From Oerskovia jenensis (lineage in GTDB: Bacteria; Actinomycetota; Actinomycetes; Actinomycetales; Cellulomonadaceae), in the NCBI RefSeq assembly GCF_016907235.1, contig NZ_JAFBBO010000001.1:992001-1056000 (forward strand): DNA of 64,000 nucleotides, given 5' to 3'. A program made the position numbers and the translations under genes. The notes under the pieces are model-generated. The model was not told where the DNA came from. It worked only from the letters and a program-made list of their open reading frames with translations, and made no database searches. This document shows, one piece after another, positions 17,147-25,200 of this stretch. Each line of letters begins with the position of its first letter. Position 1 is the first letter of the stretch.

Positions 17147-17207
17147 GCTGGACCGCCCGTCGTCGGGCTCGGTCAGCACGCCACAGCGTCCGACCGTCAG
17201 CGGTCGG
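17147..17207 (-). promoter_or_regulatory. putative tryptophan attenuator (segments 1-4)
   Basis: On the minus strand, segment 1 CCGACCG (17207-17201, in the leader ORF) pairs perfectly with segment 2 CGGTCGG (17196-17190). Segment 2 can instead pair over 7 positions with CTGACCG of segment 3 (17177-17164). Segment 3 pairs with segment 4 (17159-17147) to give a 12-pair stem: GCT, GACC, GCCCG against CGGGC, GGTC, AGC. This is the 1:2, 2:3, 3:4 logic of classical attenuation. The 3:4 stem lacks a clear T-run, as often seen in high-GC actinobacteria. Confidence 0.65.
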
Positions 17208-17238
17208 GCCACCAGGTGTGTGCGGTGAGCAGGTTCAC
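17197..17238 (-). CDS. trpL: trp leader peptide MNLLTAHTWWPDR
   Basis: 13 codons from GTG 17238 to TGA 17197, with tandem TGG codons at positions 9-10. TATGGT lies 6 bases upstream of the GTG, so the leader mRNA is probably leaderless. The stop codon falls between attenuator segments 1 and 2, so a ribosome stalled at the Trp codons would cover segment 1 and free segment 2. The main gene downstream is trpB2. Too short for routine gene finders. Confidence 0.7.
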   Translation of the reverse strand: MNLLTAHTWWPDR

Positions 17239-17244
17239 GGGCAG

Positions 17245-17274
17245 ACCATAGCCCGCGGGGCGCCGAGTTGTGAA
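17245..17274 (-). promoter_or_regulatory. promoter of the trp leader-trpB2 unit
   Basis: Minus strand TTCACA (17274-17269), 18-base spacer, TATGGT (17250-17245), then 6 bases to the leader GTG. Confidence 0.6.
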
Positions 17275-17309
17275 GCGCGTCTCACGGAGAGGCCGTGCAC
17301 CGGGGACGA

Positions 17310-17351
17310 CGAAGGCCCCTCCCCCGCGTCTCCGCAGGTGAGGGGCCTTCG
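17310..17351. terminator. hairpin after the tRNA-Lys pair
   Basis: CGAAGGCCCCTC (17310-17321) and GAGGGGCCTTCG (17340-17351) are perfect complements around an 18-base loop, directly after the first-listed tRNA-Lys 3' end in the minus direction. Confidence 0.8.
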
Positions 17352-17354
17352 TGG

Positions 17355-17430
<76 letters not shown>

Positions 17431-17482
17431 GTGGTGGTGCTGGTCGTGCGGTGCTGCGTGCCCGCCGCTGCGGACGTCACGA

Positions 17483-17502
17483 CGGCCCCGTCCCCGGGGC
17501 CG
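17483..17502. terminator. small hairpin between the two tRNA-Lys genes
   Basis: CGGCCCC (17483-17489) pairs with GGGGCCG (17496-17502). Could be a terminator or a processing signal in a two-tRNA transcript. Confidence 0.45.
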
Positions 17503-17508
17503 TGATCG

Positions 17509-17584
<76 letters not shown>

Positions 17585-17607
17585 GCGAGAAGAAACACTA
17601 CTGAACC

Positions 17608-17634
17608 GGCCCCCTGGAGACAAATCAGGGGGCC
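17608..17634 (-). terminator. hairpin overlapping the tRNA-Lys -35 box
   Basis: GGCCCCCTG (17608-17616) and CAGGGGGCC (17626-17634) are perfect complements. It lies downstream of the GroES-like gene (stop at 17698) and its loop contains the tRNA-Lys -35 box (17619-17624). Confidence 0.7.
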
Positions 17635-17697
17635 TCGCGAGGCTGTGACCTGCACGACAACCGGCTGCGCGGGCCCCCGCCCGGGTGCCCGCGCCCG

Positions 17698-18150
17698 CTA
17701 CAGGTACAGCCCGGTCTTGCCGCTCGTCTCCTCGGGCTGGGACACCGCGCTGACGTCCTTCTCGCGCAGCAGCACGAAGCTCTTGCCGTTCAGCTCGACC
17801 TCGGCCCGCTCCTCGGGGTCGAACAGCACGCGGTCGCCCCGGCTCACGTGCCGCACGTTCTCGCCCGTCGCCACGACCTGGGCCCACGCGAGCCGCTTGG
17901 GCCCGACGGCCGTCGCGGGGATCACGAGCCCCGCCGACGACTGCCGCTCGGACGAGTCGACCTCGGGAAGGACCAGGAGGCGGTCGTGCAGCATGCGCAG
18001 CGGCAGCCGCTCGGGCTCGCTGCCCGACGACGTCGCACGCGTCGCGGAGGTCTTCTTCCGGGAGGTCGTGGCCGGGGTGGCGGCCTGCTCGGGCCGTGCG
18101 TCCGGCTCGGGTGCGGGGGCGTCGTTCGGAGTGGGGGTCGTCATGCTCAC
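17698..18150 (-). CDS. GroES-like co-chaperonin family protein
   Basis: 150 aa. Residues 1-48 are a low-complexity Pro/Ala/Thr tail; the rest is a GroES fold: LRMLHDRLLVLPEVDSS, an AGLVIPA segment like the GroES mobile loop region, and GDRVLFDPEERAEVELNGKSFVLLREKDVSAV. It is longer than the canonical 97-residue GroES and not next to groEL, so it is likely a divergent paralogue. Start at GTG 18150 is supported by TAGCGT six bases ahead; ATG 18144 is possible. Confidence 0.8.
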   Translation of the reverse strand: MSMTTPTPNDAPAPEPDARPEQAATPATTSRKKTSATRATSSGSEPERLPLRMLHDRLLVLPEVDSSERQSSAGLVIPATAVGPKRLAWAQVVATGENVRHVSRGDRVLFDPEERAEVELNGKSFVLLREKDVSAVSQPEETSGKTGLYL

Positions 18151-18213
18151 GGTCCCACGCTACCGGTGTCCTCTAGGCTCGGTGTGAACCGCGAACGCAC
18201 CACGAGGAGTCCC

Positions 18214-18693
18214 ATGACCACGCGCCTTGCCGTCGGAGACGACGCCCCCGACTTCACCCTCCCGACCGCCGACGGCGGCTCCGTGACCCTGTCCGAGCTG
18301 CGTGGCAGCTCGGTCATCGTCTACTTCTACCCGGCGGCCTCGACCCCCGGCTGCACCAAGGAGGCGTGCGACTTCCGCGACTCTCTCGCGTCGCTCCAGG
18401 GCGCGGGCTACAAGGTCGTCGGGATCTCGCCCGACGCGCTGCCCAAGCTCGTGAAGTTCGCCGAGGAGGAGGCGCTGACGTTCCCGCTCGCGTCCGACGA
18501 GTCCAAGGAGACGCTCGAGGCGTACGGGGCGTGGGGCGAGAAGAAGCTCTACGGCAAGACCGTGACGGGCGTGATCCGCTCGACCGTCGTCGTCGACCCC
18601 GACGGCAAGGTCGCGCTCGCGCAGTACAACGTCAAGGCGACCGGTCACGTGGCCAAGCTCCGCCGTGACCTCGGGATCGACCCCACGAAGTAG
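18214..18693 (+). CDS. bcp: thioredoxin-dependent thiol peroxidase Bcp (peroxiredoxin Q)
   Basis: 159 aa. YFYPAASTPGCTKEACDFRDS carries the peroxidatic Cys with a second Cys five residues on, the PrxQ/Bcp signature. It reduces hydroperoxides using thioredoxin. GAGGAG lies about 5 bases before ATG 18214, and TAGGCT (18173-18178) is the likely -10. Divergent from the GroES-like gene. Confidence 0.95.
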   Translation: MTTRLAVGDDAPDFTLPTADGGSVTLSELRGSSVIVYFYPAASTPGCTKEACDFRDSLASLQGAGYKVVGISPDALPKLVKFAEEEALTFPLASDESKETLEAYGAWGEKKLYGKTVTGVIRSTVVVDPDGKVALAQYNVKATGHVAKLRRDLGIDPTK

Positions 18694-18754
18694 GTCGCCC
18701 GGCCTGCGAGCCGACGACCGACCCACGCCTCGCGCGCCCGTAGACTGTGCGGGC

Positions 18755-18839
18755 GCGCGAGTGGCGTAATTGGCAGCCGCGCCAGGTTTAGGTCCTGGTG
18801 TCTTCGGACGTGCGGGTTCGAGTCCCGCCTCGCGCACCA
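18755..18839 (+). tRNA. tRNA-Leu (anticodon UAG)
   Basis: 85 nt with encoded CCA. Acceptor GCGCGAG/CTCGCGC, anticodon stem CCAGG/CCTGG with loop TTTAGGT giving UAG, and the long variable arm TGTCTTCGGACG typical of Leu. TAGACT (18741-18746) is a -10 candidate. No duplicate of its 3' end is seen downstream, so it does not appear to be an integration site. Confidence 0.93.
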
Positions 18840-18933
18840 CGGTCGGTGTGCTGCGGAACCCTCGGCGAGCCGCCTGAAACGGGCTGGTGTCGCTCGACCC
18901 CGGACCGGGCTTCGTACGCAAGGGGAGACGATG

Positions 18934-20256
18934 ATGCACGATCATGAGTCCGTCGTGCCGGTGTGGACCCTGACGACCGGCGAGGCACGTCTGCCCTCGG
19001 TGCCCCTCGAAGGGGCGATGACGGCAGAGCGACTTGCGGAGCTGCGGGGCGTTCTGGCGACCTTGGCCGACCAGCCGATCACCACCCTCGAACAGCACCC
19101 GCTGCCGCACCAGCTCGACCGGAGCCGGGGCCTCGCCCTGGACGCGGCGAGCCCCCTGGCTCAGCACCTGTCGCAGCTCGTCACACAGACAGCCCGCACC
19201 TCGTCGACGGTGACCACGGCACCGGCCACCGGCGAGGCCCTGTACCGCATGGTGGTGCCCGCGAAGGTCGCCGCCCAGTTCGGTCAAGGTCTCGTTCGCC
19301 CGATGAAGGCCGCCACGGGTGGCATCCACAGCGCCCTCTTGGGCGCGTCGGGGATCAAGGCCAACGCGTCGTTCATCCCTGTCGGCGGTGCGGCCACCGC
19401 GGGCGCCGTGGGTGGGGCCGGCGCGACAGCCGGCGTGGCGGTCGGTGGTAGCGCCGCGCTCACCGTGGCCGCACCGCTCGTACTCATGGCCGTCGCGGTG
19501 GGGTTCAGCGCGTACGCCGACCACAAGCGCCAGGAGTCCATCGAGCACATCACCAAGCTGCTGGAGAGCCTGCACGAGCAGACGCTCGACGACGAGCGCA
19601 ACGAGCTCGACGGGTGCCGCGACGCCATCGACAAGGCGACCGCCATCCTGCTGGACCAGGGCACGCTCGGCGTCTCGCTCGGGCTCGACTCGGCGGTGCA
19701 CGCGATCGGCAAGGCGCTCGCCGCGGCCGACCGACGACTCGACCGGTGGCGGGGCGCACTCGACGCGCTGCCGGAAGGCAAGGGCATCGACGTCGGCACA
19801 CTGTCCAAGTCGTTCCCCGGCATCTCCGAGGACGGAGGCACCTTCCGTGCCCACCTCGAGCTCGCCGCACTAGCCATCGCGCTGAAGCAGCGGGTGATCG
19901 TCCTGCAGGCCGTGGAGCACGCCCAGCTGGACCAGGGGAACCTGTTCGAGAACTTCGCACGAGCTCTGAAGGGCGACGGGCAGCGGCTCGAACGGCTCGA
20001 ATCGGGGATCGCGGGCGTCCTGGTTCGTCTCTCGGCGCTCGAGCTGGCGCGACCGCACGGCCTCCGGGCTCCCGTCTTCACCGCCCCTGAGGTCGATCGA
20101 CTGTTGCGTGCCGCGCACCGGATACGTGCACTGGGGGACGGCGTCGATGTCGGCGGCCGGACGACCGACGTGGCGATCGAGATCGCCCGGGAGAAGGACG
20201 GCTCCGTGGTCGTCTTTCCCGCCGCGCCCGCGCAGGTCGCGCCCCTCGGCGCCTGA
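18934..20256 (+). CDS. orphan protein with a Gly/Ala-rich hydrophobic core
   Basis: 440 aa, family not recognised. Residues 1-150 are mainly helical and soluble. About 150-194 is a glycine-zipper-like hydrophobic stretch (AGAVGGAGATAGVAVGG then LTVAAPLVLMAVAVGF). It is followed by charged helices (HKRQESIEHITKLLESLHEQ), more long helices, and a short beta-rich C-terminus ending in small residues. Overall it resembles a soluble helical protein able to place one or two helices in a membrane, as pore-forming or membrane-remodelling proteins do; that is inference. ATG 18934 is 6 bases after GGGGAG; ATG 18931 is also possible. It stands alone between tRNA-Leu and a methyltransferase gene. Confidence 0.7.
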   Translation: MHDHESVVPVWTLTTGEARLPSVPLEGAMTAERLAELRGVLATLADQPITTLEQHPLPHQLDRSRGLALDAASPLAQHLSQLVTQTARTSSTVTTAPATGEALYRMVVPAKVAAQFGQGLVRPMKAATGGIHSALLGASGIKANASFIPVGGAATAGAVGGAGATAGVAVGGSAALTVAAPLVLMAVAVGFSAYADHKRQESIEHITKLLESLHEQTLDDERNELDGCRDAIDKATAILLDQGTLGVSLGLDSAVHAIGKALAAADRRLDRWRGALDALPEGKGIDVGTLSKSFPGISEDGGTFRAHLELAALAIALKQRVIVLQAVEHAQLDQGNLFENFARALKGDGQRLERLESGIAGVLVRLSALELARPHGLRAPVFTAPEVDRLLRAAHRIRALGDGVDVGGRTTDVAIEIAREKDGSVVVFPAAPAQVAPLGA

Positions 20257-20340
20257 GGCGTCCTGCCGTGGCCGCGTCCGACGTTCGGCCACGCGGCTCC
20301 CCGGTTACCCTGGAAAGTGGTCCCGAGGAGGCGATCCCCA

Positions 20341-20937
20341 GTGCCGAACGGTCGGAGAACCCAGGCCATCTACGCGCACGAGGTCTCGGCGGCGATGTCG
20401 GCGATCGACCGGCGGCGCTTCCTGCCGCGCAACCAGCGCCCGTACGCCCGTGACGACCGGCCGCTGCCGATCGGTCACGGCCAGACGAACTCCCAGCCCC
20501 GGACGGTCGCCGACACGCTGCGCCTGCTCCAGGTGCCACGGGGCGCGCGCGTCCTGGACGTGGGGTCCGGCTCGGGCTGGACGACGGCGCTGCTCGCCCA
20601 CCTGGTCGGGTCGAGCGGGAGCGTCGTGGGGGTCGAGATCGACCCGGACCTCGCGGAGTGGGGGGCGGCGAACCTCGCGACCTACCCCCTGTCGTGGGCG
20701 CGGATCGAGGTCGCCGAGCCGGGAGTGCTCGGGCGCCCGACCATGGGCGGCTACGACCGCATCCTCGTCTCCGCGGCGGCGCAGGTGCTCCCGCAGACCC
20801 TGGTCGACCAGCTCGCGATCGGTGGGCGCCTCGTCATCCCGGTCCAGCACGTCCTGGTCCTCGTGGAGCAGCACCTCACGGGCACCGTCACGAGCAGGCA
20901 CGGGACCTACAGCTTCGTGCCGCTCGTCGGGTCGTGA
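20341..20937 (+). CDS. protein-L-isoaspartate O-methyltransferase family protein
   Basis: 198 aa. DRPLPIGHGQTNSQPRTVADTL matches the PCMT substrate motif, with VLDVGSGSGWTTALLAHL as SAM loop, and YDRILVSAAAQVLPQTLVDQLAIGGRLVIPV as the typical C-terminal strands. It would repair isoaspartyl residues in aged proteins or act on a related carboxylate. GAGGAG (20325-20330) lies 10 bases before GTG 20341; GTG 20317 behind TACCCT is a leaderless alternative adding eight residues. Confidence 0.85.
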   Translation: MPNGRRTQAIYAHEVSAAMSAIDRRRFLPRNQRPYARDDRPLPIGHGQTNSQPRTVADTLRLLQVPRGARVLDVGSGSGWTTALLAHLVGSSGSVVGVEIDPDLAEWGAANLATYPLSWARIEVAEPGVLGRPTMGGYDRILVSAAAQVLPQTLVDQLAIGGRLVIPVQHVLVLVEQHLTGTVTSRHGTYSFVPLVGS

Positions 20938-20968
20938 CGCGGCCGGCACCCCATGCGGTCGCCACGGG

Positions 20969-21580
20969 TCAGGACGTCGACGCACCCTCGCGCCAGCGTG
21001 CGGCCGAGAAGTGGACCCGGCACCGCGCCTGGTAGGACTCGACGCCCCCGACGTGCTCGGCCCCCGCCGTGAGGGCGTCGCCACGTCCGTCGTCGCCACG
21101 TCCGACCACGACGCGCTCGTGGAAGGGGGCGTCCTCGCCGCAGACCGTGCAGACGGCCGTGAGGCGGTCGGACCGCTCGGCCAGCGCGCCGAGCGCCGGG
21201 ATCGGCTCGAAGGGTCGTCCGTCGAACGTCACGTCGAGCCCCGCGACGATCATCACGAGGCCGCTGTCCGCGGCGCGCTGGACGACGTCGAGGAGGTCGG
21301 GACCGAAGAACTGCGCCTCGTCGACCGCGACGAGCTCGACCGCGGGGTCGATCAGGTCGAGGATCTCCGCGGCGGACGTCGCCGCGCGCGAGGGGAGGTC
21401 GAGGCCCGAGTGCGAGCTCACGACGCCCTCGCCACGCCGGTCGTCGAGCGCGTGGTGCACGACCTCGACGCGGCGACCAGCGATCTGCGCCCGGCGCACG
21501 CGCCGCAGCAGCTCCTCGGTCTTGCCCGCGAACATGGGCCCGCTGATGACCTCGACCCGTCCCCGCCGCACGTCGTCCAC
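20969..21580 (-). CDS. tdk: thymidine kinase
   Basis: 203 aa, class II thymidine kinase. P-loop VISGPMFAGKTEELLRR, VAVDEAQFFGPDLLDVV (Walker B-like with catalytic Glu), lasso region YQARCRVHF, and zinc cysteines CTVC with the later Cys of ARCRVH. It phosphorylates thymidine for salvage. GTG 21580 is the first start that gives a normal N-terminus; a longer frame upstream is not coding-like. Confidence 0.93.
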   Translation of the reverse strand: MDDVRRGRVEVISGPMFAGKTEELLRRVRRAQIAGRRVEVVHHALDDRRGEGVVSSHSGLDLPSRAATSAAEILDLIDPAVELVAVDEAQFFGPDLLDVVQRAADSGLVMIVAGLDVTFDGRPFEPIPALGALAERSDRLTAVCTVCGEDAPFHERVVVGRGDDGRGDALTAGAEHVGGVESYQARCRVHFSAARWREGASTS

Positions 21581-21638
21581 GCAGCCAGTAGACCATGTCG
21601 CGGCCCCGGGAGCGGGTCGGTCCAGCGCCCCACGAGGC

Positions 21639-22223
21639 TCAGCCCCGCGCGTCCCACTCGGAGCGCAGCACACCCATGACGACCGAGTCGTACCGCCGCC
21701 CACGCACGATCCGCGCGTCCCGGAAGCGGCCCTCCTCGACGAATCCGAGGCGTCGGCCGACGCCCAGCATCGGCGCGTTGCCGGACCACGTCGCGAAGTC
21801 CAGCCGCGCCCAGTCGGTCGCCGAGAACAGGTAGGTCGTCCACAGCGCGAGCGCCTCGCGACCGATCCCTCGCCCGCGCACGGCCGGGTCGTAGACACCG
21901 ATGCCCATGCGCGCCCACGCGGTCTCCTGCGACTCCCAGTACCAGGAGACGGTGCCGACGAGGTGGTCGTCGGCGTCCGCGATCACGGCCGAGCGGGGTG
22001 GCAGACCGTCCACCACCCCGTGCGGTGTCTGCGCGATGGCGGCGACGCGCGCGTCGGCCTGCGCGTCGTCGGGCACGGGGTAGTACGGCCCGTCCCACTC
22101 GTGCCACTCGTGGTGGGGACGCAGCCACTCACGGAAGACGGCGAGGTCCGCGGGCCGCCAGCCTCGGAGCCGGGCAGCATGCCCGACGCCGTAGACCGGC
22201 ACCTGCGGATCCCTCGCCGTCAT
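21639..22223 (-). CDS. GNAT family N-acetyltransferase (RimJ/RimL-like)
   Basis: 194 aa. The acetyl-CoA loop appears as VYDPAVRGRGIGREAL, with the later SGNAPMLGVGRRLGFVEEGRFRDA typical of the RimJ/RimL branch, and the N-terminal WRPADLAVFREWL. Substrate unknown. It lies 19 bases downstream of the RNase E/G gene stop on the same strand in genome order, but its start precedes nothing else, so it may be the last gene of that unit. Confidence 0.85.
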   Translation of the reverse strand: MTARDPQVPVYGVGHAARLRGWRPADLAVFREWLRPHHEWHEWDGPYYPVPDDAQADARVAAIAQTPHGVVDGLPPRSAVIADADDHLVGTVSWYWESQETAWARMGIGVYDPAVRGRGIGREALALWTTYLFSATDWARLDFATWSGNAPMLGVGRRLGFVEEGRFRDARIVRGRRYDSVVMGVLRSEWDARG

Positions 22224-22242
22224 CGGTGGTACAGCGCGTGCG

Positions 22243-25200
22243 TCAGTCGGCGTCGCCCTGCGGCGCGGCGCCCTCGTCGGGCGCCTCGTCGGTCACGTCA
22301 GCCGCCGACGCAGCCTCCCCAGCAGGCGTCTCGTCAGCGGCGGCCTGCTCGACCGGAAACGAGTCCTGGTCGTCGGCGACCTCCGGGGCACCCTCCGTGG
22401 ACTCGGCGTCCGTCAGCGCGGTCTCGATCCCGACCGCCTCGGCCTCGGCCGACTCGGTCCCGACCTCGGTGACCTCGGTGACCTCGGTGACCGAGGCCTC
22501 GGCGACCGTGACCTGCTCGGCCGGCGCGACGCCGTCGTGCTCGTGGTCGTGCTCGTGGGCGTGCGCCGCCGCGGCCGCGATCGTGGCGAGCGTGGCCTTG
22601 ACGGCCTCGCGCGCCTCCGAGGTGACCTCGGGCAGCACCGGGACCACGGGGGCGGCAGCCGGCGCCGTCTCCTTGGTCGCACGCTTGCGGCGCGACCGGG
22701 AGCGCGAGCCCTCCGACTCGGCCGGCTCCTCCTGCTCGGCGACGGGCGCGGCGACGTGCTGGTGACCGCCGCCGTTGTTCGAGCCGCCCGACTTCTCGAT
22801 CGGGTCGGTGTGCACGATGAACCCGCGACCGTTGCAGTGGTCGCACGTCTCGCTGAACGCCTCGACCAGGCCCTGGCCCACGCGCTTGCGGGTCATCTGG
22901 ACCAGGCCGAGCGAGGTGACCTCGGCGACCTGGTGCTTGGTGCGGTCGCGGCCCAGGCACTCGACGAGGCGACGCAGCACCAGGTCACGGTTGGACTCGA
23001 GCACCATGTCGATGAAGTCGATGACGATGATGCCGCCGATGTCGCGCAGGCGGAGCTGACGGACGATCTCCTCGGCCGCTTCGAGGTTGTTGCGCGTCAC
23101 GGTCTCCTCGAGCGTGCCACCGGAACCGGTGAACTTGCCCGTGTTGACGTCGACGACCGTCATGGCCTCGGTGCGGTCGATCACGAGCGAACCGCCCGAG
23201 GGCAGCCAGACCTTGCGGTCCATGCCCTTGGCGAGCTGCTCGTCGACGCGGTGCGCCGAGAAAGCGTCCTTCTCGGACGTCCAGCGCGAGACGCGCTCCT
23301 TGAGGTCCGGTGCGAGCTCGGCGACGTAGCTCGAGATCTCGTTCCAGGCGTTGTCGCCCGAGACGACGAGCGAGCTGAAGTCGTCGTTGAAGATGTCGCG
23401 GACGACGCGGATCGCGAGGTCCGGCTCACCCTGGAGCAGCGCCGGGGCGGAGACCGACTTGGCCTTCTTCTCGATCGCCTCCCACTGGCTCTGCAGGCGC
23501 TCGACGTCGGCGCGCAGCTCGTCCTCGCTCGCGCCCTCGGCGGCCGTGCGCACGATCACGCCCGAGCCCTCGGGGACGACCTCGCGCAGGATCTTCTTGA
23601 GCCGGGCACGCTCGGTGTCCGGGAGCTTGCGCGAGATGCCGGTCATGCCGCCGCCCGGCACGAACACGAGGTAGCGGCCCGCGAGCGTGATCTGCGACGT
23701 CAGGCGAGCGCCCTTGTGACCGATCGGGTCCTTGGTGACCTGGACCAGCACGGAGTCGCCCGACTTGAGCGCCTGCTCGATACGACGCGGCTGCCCGTCG
23801 AGGCCCACGGCGTCCCAGTTGACCTCGCCCGCGTACAGGACCGCGTTGCGGCCCTTGCCGACGTCGATGAACGCGGCCTCCATGGACGGCAGGACGTTCT
23901 GGACGCGGCCCAGGTAGACGTTGCCGGCCATCGAGACCTGCGACTGCTGCGAGACGTAGTGCTCGACGAGCACACCGTCCTCGAGCACCGCGATCTGGGT
24001 ACGGCCGTTCTTCTCGCGCACGATCATCGAGCGCTCGACCGACTCGCGGCGGGCCAGGAACTCGGCCTCGGTGATGATCTGACGGCGACGGCCGGCGTCG
24101 CGGCCCTCACGGCGGCGCTGACGCTTGGCCTCGAGGCGCGTCGAGCCCTTGAGCGCGGTCACCTCGTCCGAGGACGTGCTGCCGCTGCGCTCGCGGGTGC
24201 GGGTGCGGGTCGACGAGGACGTCGAGACCGTCGTGGAGACGCTCGCACCGTCGCCGCCCTCGGCACGGCCCCCACGACGACGACGGCGGCGGCGACGGCT
24301 CGATCCCGAGCCCTCCTCGCCGTCGTGCTCGTCGTGCTCCTCGGAGGTCGGCTCGTCGGCGTGCTCGTCCCTGTCTCCTGCTCCTCCTGCGGCCGTGTCC
24401 GACGGCTGCTCGGAGCTGTCGTCGGAGGGCTCGTCGTCCCCGTCGTCGTCGCCGTCCGTGCGCAGGTCACCGCCGCGCGAGCGGCGGCCGCGGCCACCGC
24501 GTCGACGGCGACGGCGCGGCGCGCCCTGCTCGTCGTCCTCGTCGGACGCCGGCTGCTCGTCGGTCTCGACGACGATCTCGAGGTCGTCGGCCTCGAACGC
24601 GTCGGCGGGGATCTCGACGCCCTCGGCGACGAGCTCGGCCTCGATCAGCTCGATCTCCTCGACCGCGGCGAGGTCCGCCCCGGCGAGCTCGACCTCCACG
24701 GCGGGCGACGGGTCGGCTGCGGGCTCCGCGACGGGAGCCGCGGGGCCCTGGGCGGAGGGCGTCGTCGACCCGCTGGTCGACGGTGCGCCCGCGCCACGGC
24801 GGGCCGACCGGCCACGTCCGCCGCGCGTGCGTGCGGGGGCCTCACGCTGCTCGACCTGGGCCGGCTCGGCGGGCGCCTGCGTGGCCTGCGCGGCGGGAGC
24901 CTCGGGGGCCGGCGTCTCCTCGCGGGCGGGTGCCTCCTCGACCGAGCGCGTGCCCGGCGTGGCGAAGCTCGGCATGGCGTCGGTGGGCGACGTCGTGGGG
25001 CGCACGACACGGCGCGAACGGCGCGGCGCGGCCGCCGGGTCCGGCGCCTGGAACAGGAGCGCGGTCGTCGCGAGACGCGGCGTGGCCGAGCCGCCGCCGG
25101 TCGAGGCGGTGGACGCCGTCGGCGCCGGGGTCTCGTCGGTGGCGGGCACCTCGGCCTCTGCCTCGGCCTTGGCCGCTGCCGAGACCTTGTTGACGCGGCG

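Noticed and set aside
17269-17286. TTGTGAAGCGCGTCTCAC as a third Rex site
   Set aside because: Only the left half matches; the right half does not mirror it, and the left half reads as the -35 of the trp leader promoter.
18755-20340. tRNA-Leu as an integration site for the adjacent orphan gene
   Set aside because: No integrase and no repeat of the tRNA 3' end downstream of the gene.
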